Origin: Aquilaria yunnanensis | Lineage: Eukaryota; Streptophyta; Magnoliopsida; Malvales; Thymelaeaceae | Direction of reading: 5' to 3' | Assembly: GCA_039654915.1 (NCBI GenBank) | Contig: CM077594.1 | Coordinates: forward strand, 103,616,893 to 103,680,892 | Length of the DNA: 64,000 nucleotides | Shown: positions 44,291 through 55,664 of the stretch, piece after piece | Layout of the letters: each line of letters opens with the position of its first letter | How positions within the stretch are numbered: position 1 is the first letter of the stretch | The notes under the pieces: generated by a model | The model's database searches: none | Told to the model about the DNA's origin: nothing | The model's input: the letters and a program-made list of their open reading frames with translations, nothing else | Made by a program: the position numbers and the translations under genes

Positions 44291-46264
44291 ATCCTGAAGT
44301 TTTTATATCCTTTTATTCTTTTTACTAATAAAGAAACTAAAAAGTTATACTTAATAAATAAGTAATATATTGCTAGATAAAGAGATAAGTAAAATATTAG
44401 CCCAAAGTTTTTATTTTTTAATAATAAAAGAAAATTTATTTATATACTTTATGTAAAAAAAATATATTTTATATACTTTATTTAAAAAATATTCTCCAAG
44501 CCATGGATCCTGGCGGATCATTTGGACATGGAGTTTAATTTTTATTAATTAATTATTTAATTAATTATTAATTAAATCATAATTTTTATTGGATTTTTAT
44601 TATTGTTTTTCTTGAATTTTTAATTATTATTACTATAGAAATATATTTAAAAACAGAATTGATTTTTGTTGTATTTTTAGAATTATTTAATTATGTTTGT
44701 TAAATAATTTTTAATAAAAAGAATAAAAAGTTTAACTTTTTGTTCTCTTTAAAGAAATAATTAAAACATATGTTTCAAAATAATAAAAGATAATTGTCTT
44801 TAAAAAAATGATTTTTAAATAGAATAAAGTTAATTATTCACATAAAAGAATCTTCTTTTAATTAGTTACTGTTTACTTATTTATTTATTTTTTATTATTA
44901 AATAAGTAAAATAAATTTTATCATAAAATAAAATTTTGGCATAAAGGAAAATTAAATAAAGTAAAGTAAAGGGGAGGTTTTATTTTAGTTTAGACATAAA
45001 AAAAATACATAAAATAACATATGTAAACATATAAATGAATATTAAAAGATAATAAATAAATAAATAAAGTGGGGCTTTTTGACCATCCACTTAAAAAATA
45101 AATAAATAGGAGGTATAACCTTCCATGAATTATAAAAGTTAGCAAAAGTTAGAAAAGTTAGATGTTAATAATGATAATAACAATAATAAAATGTTAGTAA
45201 ATTAGTAACAATAATAATAATAAAAGGTTAGTAAAGTTAATAACAATAAATAATAGATAAACAAATAAATATTAAAAGAGTTAGTAATTAGTTCTGCAAG
45301 AACAAAATAAAAGGTTAGTGACCAAAGTGAAAGAAATTGAAAAGATGAAGGATTAAATGAGAGTTTTACCTTTGAAATCAAATTTTGAATTTGCTGGGAA
45401 CGTGAAACAGAGCACACGCGAGGGAGGAAGGGGGGGGCGACGGAGCGCGGCGACGGCGTGGTGGCGGCACGGCGGCGGCGTGACGAGACGACGACGGCGG
45501 AGACGCGGTGGCGAAGAGGGGAGAGAGAAAGAGAATCGGATGTAGGAAGAAGATGGCTAAAGCGTCAATAGGCCAAAATTTTGGGATTTTTTGGGCATAG
45601 GGAGGAGAGGCTAGGGACCAATACTGAGATTTTTCCCTTTTTTTTAAAACGGAGCTCTAAGCTTTGTTTCTACTTTTTATGTCTTTTTTTCTGTGTTAAC
45701 ACACAGATTTGGACCCCTATTTATAGGGGAAGGGGTGCTGGACTGTTGAAAATCAAAAATTAATTAAATTCAAACTTATCTTTTAATTTGGTAAAATGAC
45801 AGTTTCAGTCCTTTACGTCTCTCAGACTCTGGATAAGTTCCTGAAGCTTCTAATTTTGACAATTTTGTCGTTTTCTGTTAATTGGGGCCAGAACGGTTAC
45901 ACTGGCCCCAAATTGATGTGACAAACTACCAAATGCTCCTGAAACTTTCAGATTTTGTCAATTTTTCCCGAAACTTCTCAATTTTATCATTTTTACCTCA
46001 AACTTTTTAATTTTGTCATTTTTATGGAGTTTTCTTTTTTTCTTTCAAACATACACATATACACACATATATCATTTTAAATCAAATCTTCACAAAACAA
46101 AACAAAAAAATTTATTTTAAACTAATTAACTTAATTAAAATTTTTCAGTAATAATAATAATAATAAAATATATTATTATTTATTATTTTTATTTTTTTTA
46201 ATTAATTTTTTTTTAGTTTAATTTTTTTTTTAATGATCGGACGAAATTGGGTGTCAACACATAT

Positions 46265-46450
46265 CCTATTCTCTTCACATTAACTTGGTAAATAGCTTAG
46301 AATGATAAAATATGTTATTCAGTTTCATGTGACTTTTTGTTTTAATTGACAGATTGTGAATGTTTCATTGATACATTTCTTAGTTTTTACCTTAGCCTGC
46401 TAAATAGCTCTAAATGATAGAAGATATTATTTAGCTCCTAAATTGCACCT
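46265..46450. repeat. Degenerate ~110-bp tandem array, right part
   Basis: Continuation of the array at 42560-43016: ACTTGGTAAATAGCTTAGAATGAT, ATTGACAGATTGTGAATG and GCTAAATAGCTCTAAATGATAG units. Confidence 0.55.
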
Positions 46451-47814
46451 CTACCAATCTCTTTTTTGCATGATTTTACCTCCATCAATCTGTATCATGT
46501 TGTTCAACTTTTAATAAACTTTATATTGGTGGGCAAAAACAATGTTTTATACATGACCAATTCTTTTTCTTCAATTCCCACAATCGAATGTGTGATTGGG
46601 TTTGGCGGTGGTTGGGGGCAACACCGTACTATGGAGAAAGGGATTAGATAACATGAAACTAAATAGACATACTAGGGATAAAAAAAAATTAAAGGAGGGG
46701 TAATATTCAAAGTAAATATTCTTATCCACCATGGACATATGTTCATGGTATAAATAGTGCAATGGTAAGTATAAAAAAGAAAAAAGTTTCAAAATATCTT
46801 ATATTTGGTCAAATCTACACTTATAACCTTTTTGTTTAAAGAGCATGCACTTACCCTTACAGCTGTTTGATAACTTATCTTAGAGAAAGAAGATAAGGTA
46901 TTGTAGATGGAAAAGCAAAAGCACACCAGAAATCCGGAATCTTTCATAAGACCCAAATGTCAATTGTCAGCTCCCCGAGAAGGAAGCATACTTAATCACA
47001 AGCATTACCTTGATTTCTTTCGGCAAGCTCAGTAATTTGTTGAATGCTCGAATTTTAACTTGACAATGCAAGTATGACATGATTGACTTTGTGTACCCAA
47101 GTGAAGTCATACATACATGCATAAGCAACGAAAATGCTTGGCGTACGTACCCCTTTCCCTGTACCGAGAGTGTACCACCAAGGGGATTTTACAATTTTGG
47201 ACACGTTCATTTTTCAATCGACCTACCTATTCTACCAATAATTTCAATAGATTCGGCTTAGGATGAAATGAACTCAAGGTGGCGAGGAATTGCCGAATTG
47301 GGGGCAACTAACTAAGGGTTACCCGTCAAAAATCAAGCTTCTTTTATTTCCCAGTTTGGGTTCTCAAGAATCACTTTTTAGAGGATCAGATTTCCATTCT
47401 CTGTCATCTGTCTATGCGTACGGTAGTATTTGCGCTAGATTTGCTGTTGTTTGTGATCAATACATCTCACGTTTTCCTAACAGTAATCAGACGTAAGCAA
47501 TATCCTTCCCTTTTGATCCTTCGAAAAATAGGTACTTTCCAACTTTTTTAATAGTTCTTGGAACTTTAGTGGAGAAAAAAAAAACTAAGAAGAACAAATG
47601 GGGACGAAAATGTAAAAACAGCAGGAGCTTAACAAAAAAAGAAAAGAATATATGATTGGGCCGAGAAGAAGGGAGTTGGGTGGAAACATTGGAAATTTTG
47701 GGCTAAAGATTAGGGCCAATTCTTGCGTGCGCCTGGCGCACGCGTAAACCATGCCCCTAAAGTAATTTATTTTGTACAATATAATTCCTAAGATTTAATT
47801 TTTGTTTTATTTCC
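46451..47814. other. Intergenic, no gene recognised
   Basis: Mixed-composition spacer. A short near-palindrome, TGCGCCTGGCGCACGCG, is at about 47729. No family-level coding match on either strand. Confidence 0.4.
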
Positions 47815-48290
47815 TTGAACCACCACGCCCTGCGTCCGGAGCCTCAGATCGGACCTCTTGCACGCCGACGTAGAAATGCCCGGCGTTTGCACCAGCTGGC
47901 CCTTCATCCGTGCCTATCGACCCTCCATCCGAGAGTCGTCAGCGTTCGTACCGTCCGGATCAGGGCCTTCCTTCAATGGCGAAAGCTCCGCCGGGCACAG
48001 GATCCCCAATCGAAACATGAACGGCTCCGGACGCGGGGCATGGTGGTTCCTCTGCCGTTAATTTTCATAGGGCTGCTGGGAGAGATGAAGTGGAAGCAGG
48101 GAGAGAGTGGAGCGAGTTAGGGAGGAGGGAGAAGGGAGAGCGAGGCGACGAAGGGAGAAGGGAAGGCGTCGGCAGTCGTTGCCGAGAGCGAGAGGAGAGA
48201 GAGAGAAGAGAGAAAAAAATTTCCTTTTTTGGTTCCAGGCCCCCCTTTCACGATGGTTCTCGCGTTTTCTTTTTTAATTTTTTTTTTTAA
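47815..48290. other. GC-rich island followed by a purine-rich tract
   Basis: 47815-48060 is CpG-rich and open in two plus-strand frames (101 and 67 codons) without recognisable domains. 48080-48215 is a GGGAGAG/GAGCGAG purine-rich stretch. The layout resembles a promoter/leader or a captured gene edge more than a complete gene. It immediately precedes the minisatellite. Confidence 0.35.
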
Positions 48291-48297
48291 CATCCCC

Positions 48298-48335
48298 ACA
48301 CACACACACGCATATATATATATTTATATATATAT
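48298..48335. repeat. (CA)n / (TA)n microsatellite
   Basis: CACACACACACACG followed by alternating TA, at the junction between the GC-rich block and the minisatellite. Confidence 0.85.
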
Positions 48336-48339
48336 TATT

Positions 48340-49735
48340 TTCAACTAACCTTACAAAATAAAAATGCCCCTAAACAAACACTTAAGTAACAAAAAATAAA
48401 TATGTAAAAGAAAGAACAAACATTTCCTTCTAAAAGAACAAAGATGCCCTTCTAAAAGAACAAACGTATCCTTCTGAAAGAACAAACATCAGAAAATAAA
48501 AACCAAGAAGTTTACAGAAATAGGGTCATGTATAAGAACAAATAGTGTCTTATATAAGAACAACCACTTAAATGACAAAAATAAACATGTAAAATAAAGA
48601 AAGACAAACATTGTTTTCTAAAAGAACAAGGATGCCCTTATAAAAGAACAAACATATCCTTATAAAAGAACAAACACTAGAAGGTAAAAGAACAATAATT
48701 TACAAAAACAAGGTCATGTATAAGAACAAATAATGCATTCTATAAGAATAAACACTTAAGTAACAAAAAATAAATATGTAAAAGAAAGAACAAACATTTT
48801 CTTCTAAAAGAACAAGGATGTCATTCTAAAAGAACAAACATATCCTTACGAAAGAACAAATACCAGAAGACAAAAACCAAGAAGTTTATAGAAATAAGGT
48901 CATATATAAGAACAAACAGTGCATTCTATAAGAACAAATACTTAAGTAATAAAAAATAAACATGTAAAAAAAAGAACAAATAATGTATTCTAACAGAACA
49001 AACATGCTCTTCTAAAAGAACAAACATATCCTTTTGAAAGAACAAACATACTCTTCTGAAAGAACAAATACCAGAAGATAAAAGAACAAAAAGCTTATAG
49101 AAACAGGGTCATATATAAGAACAAACACTTAAGTAACAAAAAATAAACATGTAAAAGAAAGAACAAATGATGCCTTCTAAAAGAACAAACATACCATTCT
49201 GAAAAAAATAAATACCAGAAGATAAAAGAACAAGAAGTTTATAGAAATAGGGTCATGTATAAGAACAAATAGTGCCTTCTATAAGAACAAACACTTAAGT
49301 AACAAAAAATAAACATGTAGAAGAAAGAACAAATAATGCATTCTAAAATAACAAATATGTCCTTATAAAAGAACAAACATACAATTTTGAAAGAACAAAC
49401 ATGCCATTCTAAAAGAACAAACATACCATTCTAAAAGAACAAACATCAGAAGACAAAAGAACAAGAAATTTACAAAAACAGAATCATGTATAAAAACAAA
49501 CATTACCTTCTATAAGAACAAATAGTGCATTCTATAAGAACAAACACTTAAGTAACAAAAAATAAACATGTAAAAGAAAGAACAAACATACACTCCTTAA
49601 AGAACAAACACCAGAATATAAAAAAACAAGAAGTTTATAGAAACAGGGTCATGTATAAGAACAAATAATGCATTTTATAAAAACAAAAACTTAAGTAATA
49701 AAAAATAAACACAAAAAATAAAGAACAAACAATGC
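48340..49735. repeat. Higher-order AAAGAACAAA minisatellite
   Basis: About 1.4 kb. Short ~20-25-bp units (TTCTAAAAGAACAAACAT) are nested in a longer unit of roughly 140-260 bp, usually ~185. The longer unit is marked by ACACTTAAGTAACAAAAAAT (about 48378, 48564, 48749, 48930, 49127, 49288, 49545, 49687) and GGGTCATGTATAAGAACAAA. It has no coding capacity. Confidence 0.9.
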
Positions 49736-51083
49736 CATGGTGTTATATATACATATATACAGAAGCAAAGTAGCAGTAGCGTATAGTAGTCTAATGCCAT
49801 GGCGATTTCCAACAGTCGTAGATAATCTTCATCATTGATTTGGTACTTATGCATCGTGTTTTTTGGGCTTGGTCAGACGATCTTTTTCTAAAGAGATTTA
49901 TCTTGATTAGAATACTATGATAGACAACAATGCCAATCTGTCTCACTCCGACCAACCGGTAAGCTAGTTAGCTCCTTTTTCTTCCTTCTCATGTTAATTT
50001 TATCCCAACAAGCCAGCTCCTTGTTTTAGCTGGGGTTTCTCGATATTGCTCTAACCAATATTTTTTAACAATTCTAGGATCCAACAAATTAATTAATTCC
50101 CCTAGTTTGACCAAATTGAAAACCTAGATTAGTTTCATCGATTGGGTGTGTGTGTGTGTGTGTGTGTAGGGATTTCGGTAATCGATATTGATGACTGACG
50201 TAGAATGAGGAAACAATTTCATAAAAATCATAGCGTGTCCATCGAATGATAATTTTTAATAAGTAGGGGTTAAAGTGACAGTAGTTATATAATAGAAGGA
50301 AGGCTTATGGCATAAGTCAGGTTTACGCAATCAGTACTCAAAGATTAGATCCAGCGCAGATCAGATTGCTTTCGAGAAGAGGGAGGCGACGACATAATCA
50401 GGAAAAAGACAAAAATTTCTAATTAAAATAGATGGACCAATGAGACCTGTGCACGTCAAGCGGCACTAGAGACGGCATGCCTGTGCGGGCCGCAGGACTC
50501 CATAAGCAAATACTCCTATCATTTAAATAGTTTATTGTGAATTTTTTTCATGACTAAGAAGGCAAAAATTATAATACTTACAATAGGGTCATTGTGCTAA
50601 TTAAGTTTGAGAAATCATTAGCCTCAGCAACTGTCATTATTTACAACGGTAGTTTCTACTTCAAGTTTGTCTTTTCCTTCATCAAAACATGATACCTCAA
50701 CACTTTAGTATTCGTAATCAATATCGTTATCAACTCAATTGAGTACTGATTAGGCTTAGAATATCTTCTCCCATTAGTCATGTAGACTACTAGGCATCCC
50801 TCCAATGGGCCGTATCCCACTTTGAATTGGGATCCAACAAAGACCAATGAATATCATAGCACACTAATTTTTATTGGCTCTTCATTGGAAGAGACAAAGG
50901 GGTGGAAATATTGCCCACAACATAGTGATGCTAGGGGGACAAAAGGTCTATTTGGCGGAGTCTTGTTCTTGGGGTGCTTATGATGCATCTGTTTTTCTTT
51001 AGCTCCAAACCTATTGATAGTCAAAATCGATCGGAGGAAGAACATTATAGGGAAACATCATCGTTGATGTTATATGTAATGCA
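49736..51083. other. Intergenic, with a (TG)n microsatellite
   Basis: A run of TG dinucleotides lies at about 50145-50167. Otherwise AT-rich spacer. Short minus-strand open stretches at 50656-51045 show no family motif. Confidence 0.5.
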
Positions 51084-51088
51084 TATGG

Positions 51089-52507
51089 TGTTAGTGTTGT
51101 GCCCAAAAAAAGTCAATCATGAGATGATTGTATTTTTGCACATTGAGTCATGATATTTTATTGAGACATTAATCCAGCAATTATGTTTGTTGTTTTGTTT
51201 CTGCGTAACGTAATAAACATAATTGTAACCCTAGAATAATGATATTCTTAAATGTCCCTAGTCTAGTATTATTGTGGAGCGGGTTGCAATAATACATAAT
51301 GACTAGCATATGTGGAGACTAATATGAAATATGTAGTCTACATATGGGTACAAGTTGGAGAACTTGTGTACTGGACCGACCCACCATGAGAACATTTCAT
51401 GGATCGTTATATGAGTGTCATAAGTGATTCTCATAGTAATCATGGTATATGTAGTCCTTCGACCTAAGATCATCAAGGTTCCCTACATGTGAGTCACATA
51501 CTTTGATACTTTCCTTTGTTGCTCGTAACTGAGTGAACTTGAAGGAGATCATTGGGTATGTCACATATCATGCGGAGGGATTTGTATGATCAAGATGGGA
51601 TTTGTCCCTCCTATGTAACGGGAGTGATATCTTTGGGCCCCTTGATAGAGTGAGACTTAGAAAATGCATAGCCATACTCCGATGAGTTGATATATGATAT
51701 CAATGTCATCAGTTTAAGTTAGTCTACTCGGTAATCAAGAAACCAAAGATTGGGCTATACGAGAGTGACACATTCCATGTCTTGTGCTTAGTCTTGATAT
51801 CTTGGACAAAGGGACAATGGCATATATCGGTGATGATCATAAAGATTTAGTCGATTCACTGACAATCTTGTCACTTGGGTAGCAATGATGTGTTGCTAGA
51901 CACCGCTCATTGCTTATAATCATAAATGTGATTTATGATCATTGCCAACATGGCAAGAGCCTATTGGGTCGCACACATAGAGCTATTTGGATCATTAGAG
52001 TGCATGGGCTAATTATTTGGGTTATGGTTTCACTTTAATTTCGTATTAATAATGGGCCAAGGAGTTGAGCCATTATTAAGCCCGAAATTAAATCCTAATT
52101 GGATTAGGGCTTTGAAACCCATTAGGCCTGGAAGTTGAGTCTCACTATAAATACACCTTTTAAGTGAGAAATTCGCAGGTCTCCTTGCCCTAGCCTCCCA
52201 AAAGGACAGCCGCACTCTTCTCTTGCAATTTCTTGGAGGACGCAAGCTAGCACTGCGAGCGCAAGAGATACGCATCTGCCGGGACGTGGTGGAAGCGTGG
52301 TGATCCCGAGAGGCTCGTGTGGATACCATAGAGAGTTTGAACACGTCAACTGTTCAGGTTTTGTGATTCGACTCTACAGTTGAGTGAGAGATCTCAACCG
52401 AAAATTAGGTATGAAATTTTCGAATACCCGGTTTACCTCGTTTCACTTGGATTCTGGAGGGTTTCGGTTAAATTCCGCTGCGCTGTTTGGCTCCCGGAAA
52501 CCCAACA
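51089..52507 (+). mobile_element. 1.4-kb solo LTR (probable copia, long-LTR lineage)
   Basis: Begins TGTTAGTGTTGTGCCC and ends CGGAAACCCAACA, flanked by the perfect TSD TATGG (51084-51088 and 52508-52512). A TATA box, TATAAATA, lies at 52146-52153, followed by a GC-richer leader. No second LTR, primer-binding site or coding region is attached. Assignment to the copia superfamily rests on general resemblance of LTR composition and is uncertain; the solo-LTR call is firm. Confidence 0.85.
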
Positions 52508-52512
52508 TATGG

Positions 52513-53818
52513 GACAAAGGGATGGTTGGATAATGAGGCAACAAATCCAGCAGTACAAAGGCTAGCAGCTATGTGGTGCTGACAGGGAATGGTGGTGGTA
52601 GTGGGGAAGGATGAGTTCAATATGATAGAAAAGAGGTTTTGGTATGTGCAGAAAGTTAAGGAAAATGGTGGAAAAGTGGTCATGTGGTATCTTATAAAGA
52701 ATTAGGAGAGGTGGGATTTGAGTCCTTGACCTCCAATTCGTGTCCACTAAGCCTTACACACTTAAGTTAGTCCACAATGATCATTTTTTTTTTTTGAAGT
52801 ATTTGAGTTTCTTATACTTTGGACGTAATTTGATGAATGTATAAAATATAAATTAGGTAGAGGCTCATAAGAGTACATAGTTGGAGTAAAAGGACCATGT
52901 TTGAGGCGTAGAGTCCAATAAAAATGTCCCGTAAATTCCTTGATTAATACTCCCCCGTCCCGGAACTTTTGCTCGATTTTATTTTTTTTTAGTATTTTGA
53001 CTTAAATTTATTTATACTATTGTTTGTTAGAAAAAATTAAAAAAAAAATATTTAGAAATTATATATCTTAACTTATCATTCATATATAAATATTTTTTAT
53101 TTATATATTAAAATATTAAAAATAAAAAAATTCTAGATTAATTATCAAAAATAAATTGTGCAAAAGTTTTTGGCCGAATAGAGTAATTAATTGTAATGTT
53201 CAACTCCACTAGTTTTGGACTTAATAGCACCAGCTTGATTTTAGATATTGACTCTAAAGTTGGAGAAAGTGAATATTCCATGTTTGATTAAATTTGACTT
53301 TCAAGTGCAACAGTAAGGATAACCTATTTGGATTATTTTAAAATAAGAGTATTTACTGTGTAAAATTCAAAATGATAATGGGAGATTTTGTAATTTTCAA
53401 TTGAATTTGGTCATTTAAATAACACTGGTGATTTATTAGATTAAAAAAATATTAGCAATTAATTTGAGTCAATCCTAAAACATTAGCAGTTTATACATTA
53501 TTTTTGCCTTCAAAAAATGCATCAAAATATGGCGGCAAATTAATTACAGACAAATGAACTACTGTGAATACATATGAGGTTAATTGAGCTGATTTTTCAA
53601 TTTTTTTCTTGCAACCAACGTAAGAATTTCATGTTTCTTTTGAAATTTAAATGTCAAATCTCATATATTATATATATGCAGTACCGAAGGTATCACTACT
53701 GATTTCATTGATGGCTGTGAAATCTATCGCTAAATTGTGACTTTTTTTTCTAAACAAAAAATTTTCACCCTTTAGCCAAAACATCTATGAGATAGAGTGA
53801 AAGTGAGCTCTTCTTCTC
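52513..53818. other. Intergenic, no feature recognised
   Basis: AT-rich spacer with homopolymer runs. No gene or bounded element. Confidence 0.45.
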
Positions 53819-53827
53819 TAAATAAAG

Positions 53828-55655
53828 GGCAAAATAGCATGGTTTGACCTTAAAATATGCCATATTTCGTATATTAACCTGTTCTACTATCGAACATTTG
53901 CAAAAGTATAACTGAATTAACGTTTTTAAAAGCAAAAAAATCCGTCCATTTGCAATCTCTATTAGTGTTTTGTGTTGATGATAATTCAAGGAAAAAAATC
54001 TAAATTAGCCTCTGAACTTGAGCAAAACTGATACAATACCTCCTGTACATAAATTCAAGACACATATCCCCTCAAATAGGAAAAAAAAAAACCCCCTAAA
54101 AATAGAATAAAAATAAAAAACTATAAATTCAGCATGCTCATTCCAAATTAAAGCATCCAAACCCTTCAAATATTTATTTATAACATTTCACATTCCAAAA
54201 AAATAGAATTTGATGCACTTATTTATCTTTTCAACTAGAACTCCAAAATAGAAAAAAAAAATAGAATGAAAAATAAAAAAACCACTAACTAGACACGCTC
54301 ATCCCAAATTAAAAGCATCAAATCCCTTCAAATAATTATACATAATATTAAAAAATTCAAAAAAATAGAATTTGAACCTCATCTATTTTTTTCAACTTAA
54401 ACCCTAAATAGCAAAAAAAAAATTGAAAAATAAAATGAAAAAAAAAACACTATCATTTTAACGTGTCCATAAAAAATTAAATCACCAAATCTGTTCAAAT
54501 AATTATATATGCTTTAATTTGGGATGGAAATTTCAAATTGGTATTTTTTTTAAATTTTTCATTCTACTTTTCATTTTTTATGGCTATTTTAGTGTTTAAG
54601 TTGGAAAAAAAAGATAAGTTCGTTAAATTATTTTTTTTTTCTTGGAATTTAAAATATTATGGATAAATTTTTTAAGGTATTGAATACTTTAATTTGGTGT
54701 GGGCTTATCAAATTGGCAGTTTTTTTAAAAAAATTTCATTGTATTTTACAGTTTTTTTGGCTATTTTAATTTTAAGTTGAAAAATATAGAAAAGTGTGTC
54801 ATATCCTATTTTTTGGAATCTGATTATTATAAATATTTATTTTAAGGTATTTTACGCGTTAATTTGGGGTGAGCATTTTGGATTGGTAGTATTTTTCTAT
54901 TTTTACGTATATCTTTTAGTTTTTTGGCCATTTAGGTTTTAAGCTGAAAAAATAGATAAATGAGTCAAATTATATTCTTAAGAATCTATAATATTCTCCA
55001 AAATTATTTGAATAAATTGGATGATTTAATTTGGGAAGGGCATGTTGAATTGGTAGTTTTAAATTCTTTTTTTTTTTTTTTTGTTTTTATGGCTATCTTA
55101 AGTTGAAAAAAAAAAGGTAACTACATCAAATTCTATTTTGGAATCTATAATATTCTCCTTAATTATTTTAAGGCATTGGATATTTTAATTTGTGATGGGC
55201 ATGTCAAAGTGGTAGTTTTTCATTCTATTTTTTGTTTTTTTTTTCTCGTTAGAGTTGAAGCTGCAAAAATTGATAAGGGTGTCAAATTATATTTATTTTT
55301 GCCTCTAAATTATTCTCCATAATTATTTGAAGGGATTGGATTCTTTAATTTGGGATGTGCATCTTAAATTTGTAGTGCATTTTATTTTTTGTTCTATTTT
55401 AAAATTTTTTTGTTATTTGAGAAATTAAATATCCCAAATTTATATTCGGGAGATTTTGTGTCCATTTTACTCAAGTTTAGGAGCCAATTTTAAATTTTTT
55501 TCATGAATTTCCATCAACATTTTTAGAGATTGCAAATAGAAAGGTATTTTTGCTAAAAAATGTTACTTTAATCTTACTTTTGCATCATTCGATGATTGAG
55601 GGGATAAATATGTAAAAATGAGGTATATTTTAGTAGCATATCATGCAATTTAGCC
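53828..55655. mobile_element. Fold-back element E made of opposed ~165-bp repeat arrays
   Basis: Flanked by TAAATAAAG (53819-53827) and TAAACAAAG (55656-55664), a 9-bp TSD with one mismatch. The ends pair (GGCAAAATAGCATG versus reverse complement GGCTAAATTGCATGATATG). Pairing continues through TTTGCAATCTCTA and CCTCTGAACTTGAGCAAAA. Inside, about three copies of a ~165-bp unit (marker CATGCTCATTCCAAATTAAAGC; about 54131, 54290, 54458) face about six inverted copies (marker TTTAATTTGGGATGGGCAT; about 54510, 54685, 54853, 55019, 55176, 55337). No coding capacity. Confidence 0.82.
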
Positions 55656-55664
55656 TAAACAAAG

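Larger units (their letters stand above)
43022..46259 (-). mobile_element. 3.2-kb solo LTR, Ogre/Tat-like Ty3/gypsy
   Basis: Bounded TG...CA and flanked by the perfect TSD CATAT (43017-43021 and 46260-46264). On the minus strand it begins TGTTGACACCCAATTTCG, the typical start of Tat/Ogre-class LTRs, and ends CGACGTTGTCACA. A TATA box (TATAAATA, complement of 45718-45725) sits about 530 bp in, giving a long U5. A GC-rich leader-like block lies at about 45410-45540. Since no second LTR or coding region lies inside, it is best read as a product of LTR-LTR recombination. Confidence 0.82.

Noticed and set aside
45357..45545. GC-rich open frame within the 3.2-kb solo LTR
   Set aside because: A CpG/GGCGGCG-rich leader-like stretch of the LTR; low-complexity Arg/Gly translation, no domain.
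43022..46259. Complete LTR retrotransposon instead of a solo LTR
   Set aside because: No second copy of the terminal sequence, no primer-binding site next to an internal LTR edge, and no gag or pol motif inside.
47815..48120. 101-codon open frame in the GC-rich island
   Set aside because: High G+C makes chance open frames long. Two frames are open at once, and neither shows a family motif, splice pattern or homologue I can name.
48340..49735. CRISPR-like regular repeats
   Set aside because: Units vary in length and sequence, there are no unique spacers of constant size, and the genome is eukaryotic. It is a minisatellite. The same applies to the 63-bp array at 43.8-44.3 kb.
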